A DNA stretch of 22,782 bases from Alphaproteobacteria bacterium (GCA_030743445.1 JASLSL010000328.1:1-22782), one strand, 5' to 3'. Shown: positions 14,590-22,012, counted from the stretch's first letter. Notes: generated from the sequence alone by a model not told the origin. A program made the numbers and translations.

Positions 14590-14605
14590 TGCAAGCATTT
14601 TGCCA
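14590..14605 (-). promoter_or_regulatory. Probable sigma-54 (RpoN) promoter of the leucine dehydrogenase gene
   Basis: On the minus strand the sequence reads TGGCAAAATGCTTGCA. It has the invariant GG (14604-14603) and GC (14592-14591) separated by exactly ten bases, and it matches TGGCAc-N5-TTGCA except for one base. The expected transcript start, near 14580, leaves a leader of about 60 bases. The sequence lies in AT-rich DNA correctly oriented towards the dehydrogenase gene. Confidence 0.65.
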
Positions 14606-15040
14606 TAAATTCGCGTCCAAAGGCGGTAAATGTCGAGAAAAACTCAAAAAAGACAGTATGTTAGCGGTAATCTCGAAATTTGTTTCATGATCACAATAGG
14701 ACCGCGATTTCGGACATATTATTGCGTGTCCGCCGTCACGGAGCGATCGATGCCCGGAATGGACCGGATCGCGTCCGACCGGCGTTAACCAAATTCGCCG
14801 GGCGGCGGCCCGCGGAGCGTACTTTAGTAGTCACTAATAAAAATGGAACAAAGAAAGAATATAGAATAACGGCGCGGCCGGCCGGCAATCGAGCCGAAGC
14901 GGCGAAAACCGATCCTCGCGAAACATAGTATGAACGGATGTGCCTGCCGGGCCGGGCCGGTGCGCGTTGACCCCCGAACCCTTGTGTATAGTCTCTTGGA
15001 TCCACTTACCCACGGGATATCGCGAGGCACTTCGATCGCC
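14606..15040. other. Gene-free divergent regulatory region
   Basis: About 435 bases lie between the sigma-54 site and the nucleoside hydrolase start. The left third is unusually AT-rich for this window. A palindrome CGGACA-N10-TGTCCG lies at 14711-14732, about 120 bases upstream of the sigma-54 -12 element, the usual distance for an enhancer-binding-protein site. TTGACC (14967-14972) and TATAGT (14987-14992) lie before the nucleoside hydrolase, but with only 14 bases between them. No convincing gene is present. Confidence 0.5.
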
Positions 15041-15982
15041 ATGACGGCGCGCCCCATCATCATCGATTGCGATCCGGGCCAGGACGATGCGGTCGCCCTG
15101 CTGCTGGCGCTGGCGTCGCCGGATGAATTGCGCATCGTCGGCATCACCTGCGTCGCCGGCAACGTGCCGCTCGATCTGACCCAGCGTAACGCGCGCCGAA
15201 TTTGCGAACTGGCCGGCCGGGCCGAGATGCAGGTCTTCGCGGGCTGTCCGGGGCCGATGGTGCGGCCGCTCAAGACCGCCGAAGCGGTGCACGGCGAGAG
15301 CGGGCTCGACGGCGTCGACCTGCCCGACCCGACCATGTCGCTGCAGGATCGCCACGCGGTCGAGTTCATCATCGACGCGTGCCGTTCCGCCGAGGACGGC
15401 GAGATCACGCTCTGCCCGACCGGGCCGATGACCAACGTCGCCACGGCCCTGGTCCAGGCCCCCGATATCCGCCGCAAGATCCGCGAGATCGTGTTCATGG
15501 GCGGGACCGCGATCAACCCGGGCAACACCACGCCGGTCGCCGAGTTCAATGTCTATGTCGACCCGCACGCGGCCCAAATCGTAATGCAGTCGGGGATCAA
15601 GCTCACCATGCTCGGGCTCGACGTGACCCACAAGGCGATCACCACGCCCAAGCGCCTGGCGGCGATCCGCGCCATCGGCTCGCCGGTCGCCGAGGCGGTC
15701 GCCGGCATGCTGGAATTCTACGACCGCCACGACATCGAGCGCTACGGCATGCCGGGCGGGCCGCTGCACGACCCCTGCGTCATCGCCTATCTGCTGGCGC
15801 CCGACATCTTCATGGGCCGCGATTGCCATGTCGCGGTCGAGACCGGGTCCGAGTTGACCTTGGGCCAGACCGTCGTCGATTGGTGGGGCGTCACCGGGAT
15901 GGCACCCAACTGCCACGTCGTCGACCATGTCGATTCGAATGCGTTCTACGGCCTGCTGATCGAAAGACTGGGCCGTTTTTAG
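15041..15982 (+). CDS. Nucleoside hydrolase (inosine/uridine-preferring family)
   Basis: This 313-residue enzyme hydrolyses the N-glycosidic bond of ribonucleosides to base plus ribose for nucleoside salvage or catabolism. The calcium-binding signature DxDxGxDD is complete near the N-terminus (Asp9, Asp11, Asp15, Asp16 in IDCDPGQDD). EFNVYVDPHAAQIV (Asn170) and LHDP (His243, Asp244) are further active-site motifs. The start ATG 15041 is chosen because the signature then begins at residue 9; a longer frame back to 14930 adds unrelated sequence. The ribosome site is weak. No nucleoside transporter or ribokinase is nearby, and the preference for purines or pyrimidines cannot be read with confidence. 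Confidence 0.92.
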   Translation: MTARPIIIDCDPGQDDAVALLLALASPDELRIVGITCVAGNVPLDLTQRNARRICELAGRAEMQVFAGCPGPMVRPLKTAEAVHGESGLDGVDLPDPTMSLQDRHAVEFIIDACRSAEDGEITLCPTGPMTNVATALVQAPDIRRKIREIVFMGGTAINPGNTTPVAEFNVYVDPHAAQIVMQSGIKLTMLGLDVTHKAITTPKRLAAIRAIGSPVAEAVAGMLEFYDRHDIERYGMPGGPLHDPCVIAYLLAPDIFMGRDCHVAVETGSELTLGQTVVDWWGVTGMAPNCHVVDHVDSNAFYGLLIERLGRF

Positions 15983-16013
15983 GTCCTTATCAGCGATGAT
16001 CGTCGTTTGCCTA

Positions 16014-16042
16014 TTGCCGGAACCGAATAATTGTTATGTAAT
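16014..16042 (+). promoter_or_regulatory. Candidate sigma-70 promoter of the 71-residue protein gene
   Basis: TTGCCG (16014-16019) and TGTAAT (16037-16042, five of six consensus bases) are separated by 17 bases. The expected start near 16049 gives a very short leader that leads straight into the ribosome site GGGAGGGAG (16052-16060). Confidence 0.55.
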
Positions 16043-16066
16043 CGCCCCCCCGGGAGGGAGTAAAAG

Positions 16067-16282
16067 ATGGAATTGGTTAAGTTCGAAGTCGGCGTCTTCA
16101 ATCAAGAAGTCCGTGATGCGATGAAATTGGGCGAGCGTCACTCGCAGCTCAAGGACGACTGGGCCGACATCCATTGGGTCGAGGTTCGCGCCACGGACGA
16201 GAAAGCCGCGCGGCAGAAGGTCGGCGTGCAGTATCCCGCTTCGCGTGGTTACGTCATCACCGAGGTCGTCAAGGCGTTTTAG
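16067..16282 (+). CDS. Small protein of unknown function (71 residues)
   Basis: I do not recognise a named family. The protein is soluble, with no signal peptide or membrane segment, and roughly balanced in charge. It starts MELVKFEVGVFNQEVRDAM and ends GYVITEVVKAF. The sequence suggests a small alpha/beta fold: a beta strand (KFEVGVF), a helix (QEVRDAMKLGER), a strand (IHWVEVRA), a helix (DEKAARQKVGVQY) and a final strand (YVITEVV). It is probably a real gene: it has a strong ribosome site (GGGAGGGAG, six bases before the ATG), a good promoter of its own, and a proteobacterial-looking amino acid composition. It stands alone between the nucleoside hydrolase and a convergent gene whose stop is 13 bases away. 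Confidence 0.75.
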   Translation: MELVKFEVGVFNQEVRDAMKLGERHSQLKDDWADIHWVEVRATDEKAARQKVGVQYPASRGYVITEVVKAF

Positions 16283-16295
16283 TACCCCGCTCGGG

Positions 16296-16895
16296 TCAGT
16301 CCCGCGCCAGCGCGCGCTCCAAGAAATCCAGCCGATCCTGACCCCAGAACAACTCATCCTTGTAGATATACGTCGGCGCGCCGAAGACCTGGCGCTCCAT
16401 GGCTTCCTGGGTGTAGGCCTCGAGGGTTTCCTTCGGCCCGGCCTCGTTGCTCGCCGCCAATAGCGCCTTGCCGTCGAAGCCTTGCTGGTCGGCGATCGCG
16501 ACCATGGTGTCCTCGTCCGAGACGTCGCGTTCCTCGGCCCAGACCGCGCGCGAATAGGCATAGGTCAACTGGGCGATGTCTTCCCCCTGCAGTTGCGCGG
16601 CGATGACCATGAGCACCGACTGCTCGTCGCTGACCGGAAAGAACGCCGGCTCGAAGTTGATCGGGATGCCCAAATGGTCGTGCCAGCGCTTCAGCTCCAT
16701 CATGCGATAGGCTTGCCGCTGCGGTGCGCGCTTCGCCAGCGGCAGGCCGCCCGACTGCGGGAAGATCACGTGCAGGCTCGACGGGCGGAAGTTGATCGCG
16801 GCACCCGCCGCCGCGGCGATCCCGAAGAACCGCTCGGCGCCGAGATAGGTCCACGGCGAGGCGTGGGTGTAGTAATAGTCGATCGTCTTGGTCAT
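16296..16895 (-). CDS. DsbA-family / 2-hydroxychromene-2-carboxylate isomerase-like protein
   Basis: This 199-residue protein has a thioredoxin-like fold with a helical insertion, the kappa-GST/HCCA-isomerase group. Classical members isomerise 2-hydroxychromene-2-carboxylate with glutathione in naphthalene breakdown; many relatives have other, unknown substrates. Visible motifs are YTHASPWTYLGAERF (9-23, with the active-site serine region SPWTYLG in place of a CxxC), VFGAPTY (170-176) and LFWGQDRLDFLE. No cysteine pair is present, so it is not a disulfide oxidoreductase. ATG 16895-16893 overlaps the stop of the upstream acyl-CoA synthetase gene by four bases, so both are coupled and probably serve one pathway. 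Confidence 0.88.
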   Translation of the reverse strand: MTKTIDYYYTHASPWTYLGAERFFGIAAAAGAAINFRPSSLHVIFPQSGGLPLAKRAPQRQAYRMMELKRWHDHLGIPINFEPAFFPVSDEQSVLMVIAAQLQGEDIAQLTYAYSRAVWAEERDVSDEDTMVAIADQQGFDGKALLAASNEAGPKETLEAYTQEAMERQVFGAPTYIYKDELFWGQDRLDFLERALARD

Positions 16896-18529
16896 TCGAC
16901 TTTCCTTTTCTCTTCCTCCAGGGCGCGCAGGTCCTTGCGCATGATCTTTCCGGTCGTGGTCATCGGCAACTCGTCGACGAATTCGACGAGCCGCGGGTAT
17001 TCGTGCATCGCGAGCCGCGTCTTGACGAACTCCTGTATCTCGGCGGTGAGATCGTCCGAGGGCTCGGCCTCCTCGGCCGGCACGATGAAGGCCTTGATCG
17101 CCTCGGTGCGAAGCTCGTCGGGCACGCCGATGACCGCGGCGAGCGCCACCGAAGGGTGGCGCATCAGGCAATCCTCGATCTCGCCCGGGCCGATGCGGTA
17201 GCCGGCACTGGTGATCACGTCGTCGTCGCGGCTGGTGAACCAGAAATAGCCGTCCTCGTCGCGCCGGCCGACGTCGCCGGTCAACAGCCAGTCGCCGGCG
17301 AACTTGTCGCGGGTCGCCGCTTTGTCCTCCCAGTATTCGAGCATCATCACTGGGTCGGGTCGGCGGACCGCGATGTTGCCGTCCTCGCCGTCGGCGAGTG
17401 GGTTGCCATGGTCGTCGACGATCGCGACGTCGTGGCCCGGGATGGCGCGGCCCATCGAGCCCGGCCGCACCTCCATCGCGATGTTGCAGTTGCCGACGAC
17501 GAGGTTGCATTCGGTCTGGCCGTAGCCCTCGTTGAGCGTGATGCCGAGGTTCTCGCGGCCCCAGTCGAGCAGTTCCGTCCCCATCGTCTCGCCGCCGGTG
17601 AAGACCGACCGCAAGGCGTAGTTCCAGCGCTCGCGCGGGTCCGCGACCTGGCGCATCAGCTTGAGCGCGGTCGGCGGTAGGAAGGCGTTGCGCACCTCGT
17701 GGTCGGCCATCAGGCGGAACGCCTCCTCCGGGTCGAACTTGCGCGCGCGGTAGGAAACCACGGTAATGCCGTGATGAAGTGCGGGCATCAGCACGTCCAT
17801 CAACCCGCCGACCCAGGCCCAGTCGGCCGGGGTCCAGAAGCGGTCGCGGGGCCGGGGGAAGAAGTCGTGCATGAACTCGACACCCGGCAAATGGCCGAGC
17901 AGCACCCGGTGGGCGTGCAGGGCACCCTTGGGCGGGCCGGTGGTGCCCGAGGTGAAGATCAGCAACGCCGGATCGTCGGCCGCCGTCGCCACCGGCTCGA
18001 AATCGTCCGATGCCGCGTCCAACAGCCCGTGGAAGTCCTCGGGCCCTTCCTCGACACCATCGATCGACAGGACAAGGGTCAATTCCGGCAGGCGCTCGCG
18101 GATCGCGGCGATCTTCGGCAGGTTTTCGGCGTTGGTGATCACCGCCTTGGCGCCGCTCGCCTGGAGCCGGTATTCGAGCGCGTCCTCGCCGAACAGGATG
18201 AACAGCGGCACCGCGATCATCCCCGCCTTGTAGGCGGCAATGTGGCCGACCACGGTCTCCAGCGTCTGCGGCAACAAAATGGCGACCCGGTCGCCGCGCT
18301 CGAGCCCCTTGGCGCGCAACACATTGGCGAGCCGGTTGGAGAGCGAACGCAAATCCCCGAAGCTGTATTCGGCGACCCCGCCCGCCGGGTCGAGGTCGAT
18401 CAGCGCCAGCGACGCCGGGTCCTTCGCCGCGTGCTTGTCGGCGACGTCGACGCCCATGTTGTAGTGCGCCGGAATCTCCCAGCGGAATCCCTCGCGGGCC
18501 GCTTCGTAACTCTTGGCCGGCTTAAGCAC
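16892..18529 (-). CDS. AMP-forming acyl-CoA synthetase
   Basis: This 545-residue member of the ANL superfamily activates a carboxylic acid to its acyl-CoA through an acyl-adenylate. The P-loop TSGTTGPPK is at 193-201, GYGQTE at 335-340, TGDV at 417-420 (adenylate-binding Asp), the hinge region SRDDDVITSAGYRIGP is near 433-448, and the catalytic Lys528 lies in TTTGKIMRKDLR. The length and the TPADWAWVGGLMDVLMPAL region resemble medium-chain or acetyl/propionyl-CoA synthetase-like enzymes (AcsA/benzoate-CoA-ligase neighbourhood); the true substrate is unknown. It starts with GTG 18529, preceded by GGGAGAG. It is the first gene of a leftward pair with the isomerase-like gene and is divergent from the SDR-Rid-VOC genes, so all five may be co-regulated. 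Confidence 0.92.
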   Translation of the reverse strand: MLKPAKSYEAAREGFRWEIPAHYNMGVDVADKHAAKDPASLALIDLDPAGGVAEYSFGDLRSLSNRLANVLRAKGLERGDRVAILLPQTLETVVGHIAAYKAGMIAVPLFILFGEDALEYRLQASGAKAVITNAENLPKIAAIRERLPELTLVLSIDGVEEGPEDFHGLLDAASDDFEPVATAADDPALLIFTSGTTGPPKGALHAHRVLLGHLPGVEFMHDFFPRPRDRFWTPADWAWVGGLMDVLMPALHHGITVVSYRARKFDPEEAFRLMADHEVRNAFLPPTALKLMRQVADPRERWNYALRSVFTGGETMGTELLDWGRENLGITLNEGYGQTECNLVVGNCNIAMEVRPGSMGRAIPGHDVAIVDDHGNPLADGEDGNIAVRRPDPVMMLEYWEDKAATRDKFAGDWLLTGDVGRRDEDGYFWFTSRDDDVITSAGYRIGPGEIEDCLMRHPSVALAAVIGVPDELRTEAIKAFIVPAEEAEPSDDLTAEIQEFVKTRLAMHEYPRLVEFVDELPMTTTGKIMRKDLRALEEEKRKVE

Positions 18530-18552
18530 TCGGCTCTCCCAAAACCGGCCGG

Positions 18553-18581
18553 AGTGTAGCCATTGCCCCCGCGGTAGCCAA
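18553..18581 (-). promoter_or_regulatory. Candidate sigma-70 promoter of the acyl-CoA synthetase pair
   Basis: On the minus strand, TTGGCT (18581-18576) and TACACT (18558-18553) are separated by 17 bases; each matches the consensus at four of six positions. The predicted start is near 18546, about 17 bases before the GTG. No equally good promoter was found for the rightward genes in the same 109-bp gap. Confidence 0.45.
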
Positions 18582-18638
18582 CACGCCGCGCCCCGTCTAC
18601 CTTGTCACCGAAGATCACGATCCAGGGAGTGCGTTCGC

Positions 18639-19478
18639 ATGTACCGATCCGACCTGTTGCAGGACAAAACCATACTGATCACCGGCGGCGGGACCGGGCT
18701 CGGCAAGGCGATGGGCCGGCGGTTCCTCGAGCTCGGCGCCGGGTTGGTGATCTGCGGCCGACGCAAAGAGGTGCTGGAGGAGACCGCCGCCGAGTTCGAG
18801 GCCGACTTTCCGGGCCGGACGCGGCACTTCCAGTGCGACATAAGAGTGCCCGACGCGATCGAGGAAATGCTGGAGGCGGTGTGGACCGAGCAGCCGGTCA
18901 ACGGCCTCGTCAACAACGCCGCCGGCAACTTCATCGCCAAGTCCGAGACCTTGAGCTACCGGGCGCTCGACGCGGTGCTCGGCATCGTGCTGCACGGCTC
19001 GGGCTACATGACACTGGGCTGCGGCAAGCGCTGGATCGAGGACGGCGCCAAGGCCTCGGTGCTCTCCATCGTCACGACCTATTCCTGGACTGGGTCGGCC
19101 TACGTGCTGCCCTCGGTGATGGGCAAGTCGGCGGTCTGGGCGATGACCAAGAGCCTTGCGGTCGAGTGGGGGCCGAAGGGCATCCGGCTCAACTCGATCG
19201 CCCCCGGCGCGTTCCCGACAGAGGGCGCGTGGTCGCGCCTCCTCGCCAACCCGGACGTGGCCGAGAAGTTCGAGAATTATGCGCCCTTGGGCCGGTTCGG
19301 CGACCATGCGGAGCTCACCAACCTCGCGTCATATTTGATGTCGGACGAGGCCGGCTTCGTCACCGGCGAGTGCGTCACCATCGACGGCGGCGCCTGGCTG
19401 CGCGGGGCGGGACAGTTCACCTGGGTCGGCGAGGAAATGTCGGACGACGACTGGGCCGCGATGGCCGCCAAGCGATAG
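18639..19478 (+). CDS. SDR-family oxidoreductase, 2,4-dienoyl-CoA reductase-like, without YxxxK tyrosine
   Basis: This 279-residue short-chain dehydrogenase has TGGGTGLG (15-22) for the cofactor and NNAAGNF (92-98) in the fold core. Arg41/Arg42 in CGRRKE suggest NADP preference. At the catalytic site the expected Tyr-x3-Lys reads SVMGK (Ser159, Lys163); nearby tyrosines are Tyr148 and Tyr155. Loss of that tyrosine is known in 2,4-dienoyl-CoA and peroxisomal trans-2-enoyl-CoA reductases, and the rest (AVEWGPKGIRLNSIAPG) agrees with that group. The role is likely to be reduction of an unsaturated acyl-CoA, which fits the divergent acyl-CoA synthetase. ATG 18639 follows AGGGAG. The next gene starts 14 bases after the stop. 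Confidence 0.88.
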   Translation: MYRSDLLQDKTILITGGGTGLGKAMGRRFLELGAGLVICGRRKEVLEETAAEFEADFPGRTRHFQCDIRVPDAIEEMLEAVWTEQPVNGLVNNAAGNFIAKSETLSYRALDAVLGIVLHGSGYMTLGCGKRWIEDGAKASVLSIVTTYSWTGSAYVLPSVMGKSAVWAMTKSLAVEWGPKGIRLNSIAPGAFPTEGAWSRLLANPDVAEKFENYAPLGRFGDHAELTNLASYLMSDEAGFVTGECVTIDGGAWLRGAGQFTWVGEEMSDDDWAAMAAKR

Positions 19479-19492
19479 GGGAGGGATTACGA

Positions 19493-20242
19493 ATGGACGC
19501 AGTCGAGAATGCCGCCGGCAACTACATCTTCCTGCCGGGGATCGAGCCTTTCTCCTCTGGTGCGGCGGCGATGCCGGGCCACGAGGTCGTGCACGGGGTC
19601 TTGCGCACGCCGGTGCCGTGGCGCCAGGGCTTCGCGCTGATCGACCGGCACCTGAATGCCGCGGGGCGGCCGCGCCAGGCGCTCTGCGGCATCGAGCTGC
19701 GCTGCCCGGCGCCGATGAGCCTCGACGGTTTCGCCGAGTTCAACGCCGGCTACCGCGAGTTGCTGAGCGACTGGGAGATATTGCTCGACGACATCAACCC
19801 GGTGGCGCGGACCAACGTCTCGCCGGTCGTGGGCCCGCCGGACGAGACCCTTCTTTACGGGTTTTCCTATACCGTGCCGGCTGAAGATACGCCGCGAACG
19901 TTCGTCGGCGCCGGCGGCGGCGAGACCACCGGGGGCGGGCTCGGCGGCATCGTGCGCGAGGGCGACACCTCGGCGGGCGCCATGGCGGCGAAATCGGCCC
20001 GGGTGATGGAGATCATGCAGGCCCGGCTCTCGGGCCTCGGCATGGATTGGGGTGACGTCACCGCGGTCAACGTCTACACCGCCGTGACCGACGCATCGTA
20101 TCTCGCAGCGCAACTGGTCGAGAAGATCGGCGCGCACGCGGTGCACGGCGTCCACTGGTACCTCAGCCGCCCGCCGATCGTCGGCCTCGACTTCGAAATG
20201 GATCTGCGCGGCTACCGGCAGAAGCTGTGGCTGGATACTTAG
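19493..20242 (+). CDS. Rid (YjgF/YER057c/UK114)-like protein, apparently two tandem domains
   Basis: This 249-residue protein is about twice the length of a single Rid subunit. The C-terminal half shows Rid features: AKSARVMEIMQARLSGLGMD, VTAVNVYTAVTDASY (189-203) and a terminal strand region (228-241). The N-terminal half seems to repeat the pattern, with FALIDRHLNAAGRP (48-60), FAEFNAGYRELL (80-91) and RTNVSPV (106-112). Single-domain RidA enzymes hydrolyse reactive enamines/imines using a conserved arginine. At the matching place in the C-half the sequence is HGVHWYLSRPP, so the arginine is not obvious, and function may differ (another deaminase or a binding role). A strong GGGGAGGGA ribosome site precedes ATG 19493. 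It lies between SDR and VOC genes in one operon. Confidence 0.75.
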   Translation: MDAVENAAGNYIFLPGIEPFSSGAAAMPGHEVVHGVLRTPVPWRQGFALIDRHLNAAGRPRQALCGIELRCPAPMSLDGFAEFNAGYRELLSDWEILLDDINPVARTNVSPVVGPPDETLLYGFSYTVPAEDTPRTFVGAGGGETTGGGLGGIVREGDTSAGAMAAKSARVMEIMQARLSGLGMDWGDVTAVNVYTAVTDASYLAAQLVEKIGAHAVHGVHWYLSRPPIVGLDFEMDLRGYRQKLWLDT

Positions 20243-20269
20243 AACCGACAACACACAAGGGAGACGGAC

Positions 20270-20656
20270 ATGCCTAAATGGATCGATCACATCGTGGTGC
20301 GGGTCAAGGACCTGGACCAGAGCCTCGAGGACTACGAAGGCAAGCTCGGCATGAAGGCCAAGGCGGCGCCCGAGGACCGGCCCGACCTCGGCATGCGGCG
20401 GGCGATCCTGCCGCTCGGCGATTCCGGCCGCTTCATCGAGCTCGCCGAGCCCTTGGGCGACGGCGGCGCCATCGGCAAGTCGCTCGAGCGGCAGGGCGAG
20501 GGCCTGCACCTGGTGGCGCTCGCGGTCGACGACTTGGCGGCCGAGGCGGAGGCGATGCGGGCGGGCGGCGCCAACCTGATCGAGGCCGGCGACATGATCT
20601 TCGTCCACCCCAAGGACAGCCACGGCGTGCTCTACCAGCTCATCGAGCGGAAGTAG
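20270..20656 (+). CDS. VOC-family (glyoxalase/methylmalonyl-CoA epimerase-like) protein
   Basis: This 128-residue vicinal-oxygen-chelate protein has two beta-alpha-beta-beta-beta modules. Candidate metal ligands are His7 (WIDHIVVRV), Glu57 (RFIELAEP), His80 (GLHLVALAVDD) and Gln123 (VLYQLIE), where methylmalonyl-CoA epimerase has a glutamate. The FVHPKDSHGVL stretch (111-121) strongly resembles the epimerase group. The likely action is epimerisation or isomerisation of a CoA thioester or related metabolite, which fits an operon with acyl-CoA enzymes. A true methylmalonyl-CoA epimerase would normally sit with mutase or carboxylase genes, absent here. AAGGGAGA precedes ATG 20270. It ends the three-gene tight group SDR-Rid-VOC. 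Confidence 0.87.
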   Translation: MPKWIDHIVVRVKDLDQSLEDYEGKLGMKAKAAPEDRPDLGMRRAILPLGDSGRFIELAEPLGDGGAIGKSLERQGEGLHLVALAVDDLAAEAEAMRAGGANLIEAGDMIFVHPKDSHGVLYQLIERK

Positions 20657-20699
20657 CCGCGAAGCGGTGAGAAGGGGGGCGGAACGGCTCGATTTATCC

Positions 20700-20738
20700 A
20701 TGACGCTCTCCCGTCCAGCTAACGAATTCGGACGATGA
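20700..20738 (+). CDS. Possible 12-codon leader ORF before the MFS gene
   Basis: ATG 20700 opens MTLSRPANEFGR, and its TGA (20736-20738) overlaps the ATG of the transporter gene by two bases (ATGA). The transporter start itself has no good ribosome site, so translation coupled to this short frame is conceivable. The ribosome site for the leader (GGGGGGCGGAAC) is far away, about 16 bases, so this is weakly supported. Confidence 0.2.
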   Translation: MTLSRPANEFGR

Positions 20739-22003
20739 ACGGCGCCCCGAGTCCGGGGTATTTCCGTTTCGTCAGGGATAACCGGCGGATGCTGGCCTTC
20801 GGATTCCTGATGACGTTCGGCTCGAGCTTCGGGCAGACATTTTTCATCGGCGTGTTCGGGCCCGGGATCGAGTCGACGTTCGGTCTGACGCACGCCGGCT
20901 GGGGGTCGATCTACATGGCGGGGACGGTGCTCTCCGCGGCCCTGCTTCCTTTCACCACGCGGTTGATCGACCGGATGGAGCTCCGGCCCTACGCTCTTCT
21001 GGTCTGCGGCGGGCTCATCACGGCCACGGCGGCGGCGGCGCTCACCCCGGCGGCCTGGTGCCTGATACCGGTGGTGTTCCTTCTGCGCCACTCGGGCCAG
21101 GGGTTGGCGAGCCACACCGCGGTCACCTCGATGGTGAAGCATTTCCGGCGCGACCGGGGCAAGGCGCTGGCGGTCGCGATCCTCGGCTTTCCCGCCGGGC
21201 GCGCGGTCTTGCCCTTCGCCGCGGTCGCCGTGATGGCCGTGATCGGCTGGCGCTGGACTTTCGCCCTTTGCGCGCTCTTGCTCTCGCTACTGTTGCTGCC
21301 CGCGGTGGCGGCGTTGCTGGCGCGAGACTCGAGGCCGGCTGTCGACGGTGACGGCGGCGGGCGCGGAATCGCGTCCGGGCCGCCCGATCCCGCCGGGGTC
21401 GGGTCGCCCGCCATGCCCGAGCGGACCCCGGGTGAACGCACCCTGGGTCAGGCGCTACACTCGCCGTTCTTCTACATGATCCTACCCGGCATTCTCGCGC
21501 CGTCGTTTTTCGAGACGGCGCTGTTCTTCCATCAGCTCACCGTCGCCGGACTGAAGTCCTGGTCGCCTGCCTGGGTCACTGGCGGCTACGCCGTCTTCGC
21601 CCTGATGGCGACGTTGGTCTCGCTGATCGTCGGTCCGCTGATCGACAGGGTCGGGGCGGTTCGGCTCCTGCCCTTCGTGCTGATTCCCTTCGCCATGGGC
21701 GTGTTGGCGCTCGGGTTCGGTGGGGACGCCGGCTGGGCCTGGGTCTATCTCGGGCTTTCCGGCGTCGGCTCCGGAGCCATGGCGACCGTGCTTCCGAACA
21801 TGTTGGCCGAGGTCTTCGGCGTCCGCCATATCGGCGCCATTCGCGGCCTGGTTGTAACCCTCAGTGTCTTCGCTTCTGCCCTCGGGCCGCCCGCTCTCGG
21901 CCTGATGATCGATGCTGGCGCCCGGCTCGACGTCCTGGCCGCCGGCGCCGCGACCTACCTGGCGGCGGCAAGCGCGTTGATCTGGCTGGCGCGCCGGGTA
22001 TGA
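20735..22003 (+). CDS. Major facilitator superfamily transporter
   Basis: This 422-residue inner-membrane transporter probably has 12 segments in two bundles of six. The first segments begin at about residue 19 (MLAFGFLMTFGSSFGQTFF). The loop between segments 2 and 3 has a degenerate MFS motif (TTRLIDRMELRP), and its counterpart in the second half is LIVGPLIDRVGAVRLLP. Segment 4-5 shows RHSGQGLASHTAVTSMVKHF. The central cytoplasmic loop (about 196-235) is long and rich in Gly, Asp and Pro. Substrate is unknown; a carboxylate taken up for the neighbouring acyl-CoA pathway is a reasonable guess. The start is ATG 20735, 78 bases after the VOC gene. It may be the last gene of that operon. A convergent SDR gene ends nine bases beyond its stop. 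Confidence 0.9.
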   Translation: MNGAPSPGYFRFVRDNRRMLAFGFLMTFGSSFGQTFFIGVFGPGIESTFGLTHAGWGSIYMAGTVLSAALLPFTTRLIDRMELRPYALLVCGGLITATAAAALTPAAWCLIPVVFLLRHSGQGLASHTAVTSMVKHFRRDRGKALAVAILGFPAGRAVLPFAAVAVMAVIGWRWTFALCALLLSLLLLPAVAALLARDSRPAVDGDGGGRGIASGPPDPAGVGSPAMPERTPGERTLGQALHSPFFYMILPGILAPSFFETALFFHQLTVAGLKSWSPAWVTGGYAVFALMATLVSLIVGPLIDRVGAVRLLPFVLIPFAMGVLALGFGGDAGWAWVYLGLSGVGSGAMATVLPNMLAEVFGVRHIGAIRGLVVTLSVFASALGPPALGLMIDAGARLDVLAAGAATYLAAASALIWLARRV

Positions 22004-22012
22004 CGGTAGAGC

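Noticed and set aside
14680..14928. An 82-codon frame starting with TTG
   Set aside because: It has no ribosome site or recognisable motif, and its composition changes from AT-rich to GC-rich along its length. It lies in a regulatory region.
14967..14992. TTGACC and TATAGT as a promoter for the nucleoside hydrolase gene
   Set aside because: The spacing of 14 bases is too short for a normal sigma-70 promoter; kept only as a remark in the regulatory region.
16896..17510. Upstream extension of the isomerase-like frame
   Set aside because: It is a shadow of the acyl-CoA synthetase gene. The ATG at 16895 gives the normal family N-terminus.
18602..19492. Upstream extension of the Rid-like frame
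   Set aside because: It overlaps the SDR gene out of frame. ATG 19493 has a strong ribosome site.
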